From Desulfobacula sp. (GTDB lineage Bacteria; Desulfobacterota; Desulfobacteria; Desulfobacterales; Desulfobacteraceae), in assembly GCA_011390085.1 (NCBI GenBank), contig JAABTB010000056.1, positions 1 to 10,088 on the forward strand: 10,088 nt of DNA, given 5' to 3'. The notes beneath the pieces are model-generated. The model worked only from the letters and a program-made list of their open reading frames with translations, ran no database searches and had not been told where the DNA came from. Positions within the stretch are counted from its first letter, which is position 1; each line of letters opens with the position of its first letter. A program made the translations under genes and the position numbers. Shown in pieces: positions 6,779-10,088 of this stretch.

Positions 6779-9133
6779 TCATCCATCCAGGGCCAGTTCC
6801 AGCACATGATCCATTTTGTCGGTAAATAGAAACGCCATGGACGCCTTGATATGATCCGGCACCTCTTCCATGTCTTTCCGGTTCCACAGGGGCAGGATAA
6901 TGGTTTTTATACCGGCCCGGTGGGCGGCGATCACCTTTTCCTTGATTCCGCCCACGGGCAGAACTTCTCCCCTCAGCGTAATCTCCCCGGTCATGGCCAG
7001 GCATTTTTTCACCATACGGCCTGTTATCAGGGAAGCAAGGGCCGTCAGCATGGCCACCCCGGCCGAAGGACCATCTTTGGGAATGGAGCCTTCCGGCACA
7101 TGGATATGAATATCATGCCGGCTGAAAAAAGATTCATCCAGGTTGAGCTTCTTGGCCCTGGCCCGGATATAGCTTAGGGCGGTGCTGGCGGATTCTTTCA
7201 TGACATCGCCGAGCTGGCCGGTAAGGGTCAGTCCTTTGCCCCCTTCCATGGCCACCGCTTCAATGAACAGGATTTCCCCGCCAAAGGGGGTCCAGGCAAG
7301 GCCCACGACCACACCGGGGGTGTCGATTTTCAGGGCCAGGTCCGGCATATTGGAGACGGGACCAAGATATTCATGCAGGTCTTTTTGTCCCACCACGATA
7401 TGTTCAGCCGTTCCTTCGGCAATTTTGCTGGCGATTCCCCTGCAGACAGCTCCGATCTGACGTTCCAGATTTCTGAGGCCGGCTTCCCGGGTATAACCGG
7501 ATATGATCTGACGAACCGCTGCCGTGGTGATTTTGATCTGGTTCGATTTAATGCCGTTGGCCTCCCGCTGCCGGGGAATGAGATACCGGGTGGCGATTTT
7601 TAATTTTTCTTCTTCCGTATACCCGCTTATTTCCAATATTTCCATCCGGTCCCGCAAGGGCGGTGGAATGGTATGAAGGACATTGGCCGTGGTCAGGAAC
7701 ATGACATCGGAAAGATCAAAGGACACATCCAGATAATGGTCGGAAAATGAAACGTTCTGTTCCGGGTCCAAGACTTCCAAAAGGGCTGAAGACGGGTCCC
7801 CGTGATAGGAAGAAACCACCTTGTCGATCTCGTCCAGCATGAAGACCGGATTCTTTGTCCCAGCTTTTCTCAGGGACTGGATAATCCTGCCCGGCAGGGC
7901 CCCCACATAGGTTCTTCTATGCCCCCGGATCTCGGCTTCATCCCGGACCCCGCCCAGGGCGATCCGGACAAATTCCCGGCCCAGGGCCCTGGCAATGGAC
8001 CTGCCCAGGGAGGTTTTCCCGGTGCCGGGCGGGCCGAAAAAACAGAGGATGGGTCCCTTGGAATTTTTTTTCAGTTTCCGGACGGCCAGGTATTCAAGGA
8101 TTCTTTTTTTGGGTTTCTCCAAGCCATAATGGTCATTGTTCAGGATTCTTCTGGCTTCTTTGATATCCAGCTTGTCTTGGGAACGGATTGTCCAGGGAAG
8201 GGAGATCAACCAATCCAGATAAGAGGACGCCACCACATATTCGGACGAAGACGGATGCATGCGGGCAAGCCGCTGTATTTCCCGTTCCGCTTCTTTGCGC
8301 GCCTCCTCCGGCAACCCGGCTTCTTCTATCCTGGACCGGTATTCCTTGATTTCCACGGAATCATCCCCGGTTTCCCCCAGTTCTTCCCGGATGGCTTTCA
8401 TCTGCTGACGAAGATAATATTCCCGCTGGCGCTTGTCCATATCCTCTTTGACCTGGTTCTGAATCTTGGAGCCCATTTGAAGGATATCCAACTGGTCATT
8501 GACCAGGCGGGTCACTTTTTTCAACCGCTTGTTCACATCCAGAAGTTCAATGACCTTCTGTTTTTCAATTACCGGTGCATTGATGGTGGAGGCCACCATA
8601 TCGGCCAGAACGCTGGGCTCCTGCAAGGATTTGATCATATGGCCCATTTCCGAGGGAAGCCCGGGAGACAGTTCTACAATTTTTTCATACTGCTCCACAA
8701 TATTGGCCATCAAGGCTCGGTTTTCTATACTCCGGTCCGCACTGCGGTTTTCCACGATTTCGATTTGGGCCTGCATATATTTTTTATTCCGGAGAAATTT
8801 TACGATGCGGAACCGCTCCAGGCCCTGAATAAGAAGCTGGGCCTTAGATTCTTCCATTTTGGACATTTTCAGGATAATGGCAATGGTGCCGATCCGGTAA
8901 AGGTCGTCGGTAGTATGCCGGGAATTGATATCCGAACGCCTCGACAACAAAAGCCCCAGCATACGGTTTCCTGCCATGGCTTCATCAATGAGTTCAACCG
9001 CCTCGCTTTGAATCAATACCAGGGGCAATACCATTTTGGGAAATAAATTGGTGTCTACAATGGGAAGGATGGGGATAATGTCCGGGATATGGTCTGCTCT
9101 TATGGGGGGTGAAGGATGTCGCACGTCATCCAT
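6779..9133 (-). CDS. lon: ATP-dependent protease Lon (LonA type)
   Basis: Cytoplasmic AAA+ serine protease that degrades misfolded and selected regulatory proteins. The 784-residue length matches E. coli Lon. Domains in order: LonN substrate-binding domain (~18-215), a predicted coiled-coil/helical stretch (~195-295, including REYYLRQQMKAIREELGE), the AAA+ module with Walker A GPPGTGKT (367-374, K373), Walker B FMLDEIDK (431-438), sensor-1 asparagine N484 and REAGLRNLERQI (549-560), then the protease domain with catalytic S690 in PKDGPSAG and K733 in GGIKEK. The Ser-Lys spacing of 43 equals that of E. coli Lon (S679/K722). The absence of a membrane segment marks LonA rather than LonB. The first ATG after an in-frame stop was chosen; its AGGA is twelve bases upstream, so initiation may be modest or helped by coupling to hsp20, which ends 25 bases before. 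Confidence 0.97.
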   Translation of the reverse strand: MDDVRHPSPPIRADHIPDIIPILPIVDTNLFPKMVLPLVLIQSEAVELIDEAMAGNRMLGLLLSRRSDINSRHTTDDLYRIGTIAIILKMSKMEESKAQLLIQGLERFRIVKFLRNKKYMQAQIEIVENRSADRSIENRALMANIVEQYEKIVELSPGLPSEMGHMIKSLQEPSVLADMVASTINAPVIEKQKVIELLDVNKRLKKVTRLVNDQLDILQMGSKIQNQVKEDMDKRQREYYLRQQMKAIREELGETGDDSVEIKEYRSRIEEAGLPEEARKEAEREIQRLARMHPSSSEYVVASSYLDWLISLPWTIRSQDKLDIKEARRILNNDHYGLEKPKKRILEYLAVRKLKKNSKGPILCFFGPPGTGKTSLGRSIARALGREFVRIALGGVRDEAEIRGHRRTYVGALPGRIIQSLRKAGTKNPVFMLDEIDKVVSSYHGDPSSALLEVLDPEQNVSFSDHYLDVSFDLSDVMFLTTANVLHTIPPPLRDRMEILEISGYTEEEKLKIATRYLIPRQREANGIKSNQIKITTAAVRQIISGYTREAGLRNLERQIGAVCRGIASKIAEGTAEHIVVGQKDLHEYLGPVSNMPDLALKIDTPGVVVGLAWTPFGGEILFIEAVAMEGGKGLTLTGQLGDVMKESASTALSYIRARAKKLNLDESFFSRHDIHIHVPEGSIPKDGPSAGVAMLTALASLITGRMVKKCLAMTGEITLRGEVLPVGGIKEKVIAAHRAGIKTIILPLWNRKDMEEVPDHIKASMAFLFTDKMDHVLELALDG

Positions 9134-9158
9134 ATCTTATCGGGTTCCTGTCATGAAT

Positions 9159-9611
9159 TTATGCAAAATCAATCGAAACATTGTGTTTATTCTTGATGTT
9201 TTCCCTGAACAATTTTCCCAGATTCAGCTCTAAAAATCCATTTGAATACTTGGCCGTAACTTTTTCAACATCAATAACGCTGGGCAGATAGAGAACCCTT
9301 TCAAACTGCCCGAACTGGATCTCTGCAAGCCTGTAAGTAGCCGTCCGATCCGGGTGGTTTGTTTTCCTGTGCCCGGATATTTTGATGGCCTTGTTGCTGA
9401 CCTCGATAACAATGTCTTCTTTTTTCACCCCTGCAATTTCAGCCTGGATAATGATTTCGTTTCGCGTCTCAAAGATATCCATCTGGGGCTTCCAGATTCT
9501 TTTGGAAAAACAGAACATGGGGTTGACGGATTGAAACATTTCTTCAAAAGATTTTTCTTCTGTCGAGTGTTTCTCAATATTATCTCCGAACCGTATTTCG
9601 ATATGCTTCAT
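9159..9611 (-). CDS. hsp20: Small heat-shock protein, Hsp20/alpha-crystallin family
   Basis: ATP-independent holdase chaperone that binds unfolding proteins in the cytoplasm and holds them for refolding or proteolysis. From the ATG at 9611 the protein has 150 residues. The alpha-crystallin domain spans about 40-134: it opens with WKPQMDIFETRNE (40-52), continues with AEIAGVKKEDI (58-68) and ends with NGFLELNLGKL (124-134), the place of the family's GxLxL motif. A V-S-I tripeptide near the C-terminus (145-147) resembles the I/V-x-I/V tail motif used for oligomer assembly. An upstream in-frame ATG at 9674 would add 21 residues but has no good ribosome site, whereas the chosen start has AGGAG seven bases upstream. 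By eye the gene is more AT-rich than lon. It sits 25 bases ahead of lon, a sensible pairing of holdase and protease, and probably heads the operon. Confidence 0.93.
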   Translation of the reverse strand: MKHIEIRFGDNIEKHSTEEKSFEEMFQSVNPMFCFSKRIWKPQMDIFETRNEIIIQAEIAGVKKEDIVIEVSNKAIKISGHRKTNHPDRTATYRLAEIQFGQFERVLYLPSVIDVEKVTAKYSNGFLELNLGKLFRENIKNKHNVSIDFA

Positions 9612-9618
9612 ATAAAAT

Positions 9619-9623
9619 CTCCT
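9619..9623 (-). promoter_or_regulatory. Shine-Dalgarno deciding the hsp20 start
   Basis: The minus strand reads AGGAG seven bases before the ATG at 9611. This is the strongest ribosome site near the gene and rules in favour of the 150-residue product over the longer reading from 9674. Confidence 0.8.
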
Positions 9624-9641
9624 GATGATACCGTTAAATCG

Positions 9642-9654
9642 ATCATCTGATGAT
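9642..9654 (-). promoter_or_regulatory. Perfect 13-base inverted repeat upstream of hsp20; candidate operator
   Basis: ATCATC-T-GATGAT is a perfect palindrome with a single central base. Its right half, CTGATGAT (9647-9654), recurs as an exact direct repeat at 9622-9629, partly over the hsp20 ribosome site and 25 bases away. The palindrome lies just downstream of the candidate -10 box, where a bound repressor would block transcription. It is not the CIRCE element (no TTAGCACTC/GAGTGCTAA). Function is inferred from position and symmetry only. Confidence 0.4.
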
Positions 9655-9659
9655 TTTGT

Positions 9660-9688
9660 ACGATACCATCCCAACCGGATATTGTAAA
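9660..9688 (-). promoter_or_regulatory. Candidate promoter for the hsp20-lon operon
   Basis: On the minus strand TTTACA (9683-9688, five of six matches to TTGACA) is followed after exactly 17 bases by TATCGT (9660-9665, four of six matches to TATAAT), about 48 bases before the hsp20 ATG. I see no convincing sigma-32 pattern (a CTTGAA box with a CCCCAT-type -10) in the gap. Confidence 0.4.
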
Positions 9689-9706
9689 GCAGTATTGAAA
9701 AATACC

Positions 9707-10087
9707 CTAGTCCGCGCCGGAGTCCCAGATATCAATAATCCGTGTATCTCCGGGATATTCCAGGGTCTTATATCGGGTGATATTGGAAAGCCTTCGGGTG
9801 ATATCACCGATCCGTATGGCCTGTTTCTTAATTTTCTGCAGGCCTTCCATGGAAATGGCTTCATTGTCCTCAAACAGGGTCGAATATCCGAGAATGGTCT
9901 GGAGGGGCTGATTGATTTCATGGCAGACGGCTCCGGCCATTTCAAGAACGCCTTGGAGCTTTTCCCGCTTCATTTTTTCCTTCTGGGCCTCTTCTCTCTG
10001 GGAAATGTCAACGATGTTGACAATCATGCTTTCAAGGGGGTTTTCCTGATGAGGGCTGGTGATGATGACGTGGGCCTTGAACAGGGT
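9707..10087 (-). CDS. PAS/HisKA sensor protein lacking an HATPase domain, N-terminus beyond window edge
   Basis: The visible 126 C-terminal residues begin with the end of what looks like a PAS domain (LESMIVNIVDISQREEAQ), pass through a short coiled-coil linker and enter a HisKA dimerisation/phosphoacceptor helix. Its H-box is CHEINQPLQTILGY, with the phosphoacceptor His encoded at 9920-9922. The second helix (QKIKKQAIRIGDITRRLSNI) is complete, followed by a short tail RYKTLEYPGDTRIIDIWDSGAD and a TAG stop. In a normal histidine kinase an HATPase_c domain of over 100 residues would follow; here only 95 bases remain before hsp20, and no other minus frame there encodes N-, G1- or G2-box motifs. 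The protein cannot autophosphorylate by itself. It may be phosphorylated in trans, act as a dimerisation or phosphatase module, or be a truncated kinase. The ATG at 10027 is internal to the frame, which stays open to the edge. Confidence 0.75.
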   Translation of the reverse strand, partial: TLFKAHVIITSPHQENPLESMIVNIVDISQREEAQKEKMKREKLQGVLEMAGAVCHEINQPLQTILGYSTLFEDNEAISMEGLQKIKKQAIRIGDITRRLSNITRYKTLEYPGDTRIIDIWDSGAD

Positions 10088-10088
10088 A

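Noticed and set aside
7802..9046. A 414-codon plus-strand open frame opposite lon.
   Set aside because: In register with lon codons and explained by the same codon bias; no ribosome site or domain supports it.
9612..9674. Extended hsp20 start at 9674 adding 21 residues.
   Set aside because: The added sequence covers the palindrome and the candidate promoter spacer, lacks a ribosome site, and does not resemble Hsp20; the ATG at 9611 has AGGAG at ideal spacing.
9692..9705. GTATT/AATAC hairpin just after the kinase-like gene, as a terminator.
   Set aside because: Five weak AT-rich pairs with no following U-run; unlikely to terminate efficiently.
9643..9945. A 100-codon minus-strand frame that might have held the missing kinase ATPase domain after a frameshift.
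   Set aside because: Its translation shows no N, G1 or G2 box and most of it overlaps the HisKA coding region in another frame; it is a shadow.

Overview
The window looks like ordinary chromosome from a Gram-negative bacterium, most likely a Desulfobacterota (delta-proteobacterial) sulfate-reducer relative. The gram-negative call rests on a heptose-bisphosphate phosphatase of the LPS pathway and an RlpA lipoprotein with a SPOR domain. The phylum guess rests on overall protein flavour: a RecD2 helicase, a Gdh2-like large glutamate dehydrogenase and a short PAS/HisKA protein. It is an inference, not something the sequence proves.

Every gene I can support lies on the minus strand, so transcription runs from high to low coordinates. 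From the right edge: the C-terminal part of a PAS plus histidine-kinase phosphoacceptor protein with no ATPase domain (9707 to the edge); a 95-base gap holding a candidate promoter and a perfect 13-base inverted repeat; a small heat-shock protein (9159-9611); Lon protease (6779-9133); RlpA (5978-6769); GmhB (5412-5969); RecD2 (3264-5411); a 160-base gap with a weak terminator, a candidate promoter and a leader that can fold; and a large NAD-dependent glutamate dehydrogenase that runs off the left edge (1-3103).

hsp20, lon, rlpA, gmhB and recD2 are packed with gaps of 25, 9, 8 and 0 bases, so they are probably one transcript headed by the hsp20 promoter. The mix is protein quality control (Hsp20 holdase, Lon protease), envelope (RlpA, GmhB) and DNA repair (RecD2), which looks like a stress-linked operon more than a single pathway. 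The glutamate dehydrogenase appears to be separately transcribed and serves nitrogen and carbon catabolism.

I found no RNA genes, mobile elements, CRISPR arrays or integration scars, and no clear new system. The points most worth a second look are the kinase-like protein that lacks a catalytic domain, the palindrome in front of hsp20, the foldable leader of the glutamate dehydrogenase gene, and the unusual operon composition. No stretch above 300 bases is free of genes.
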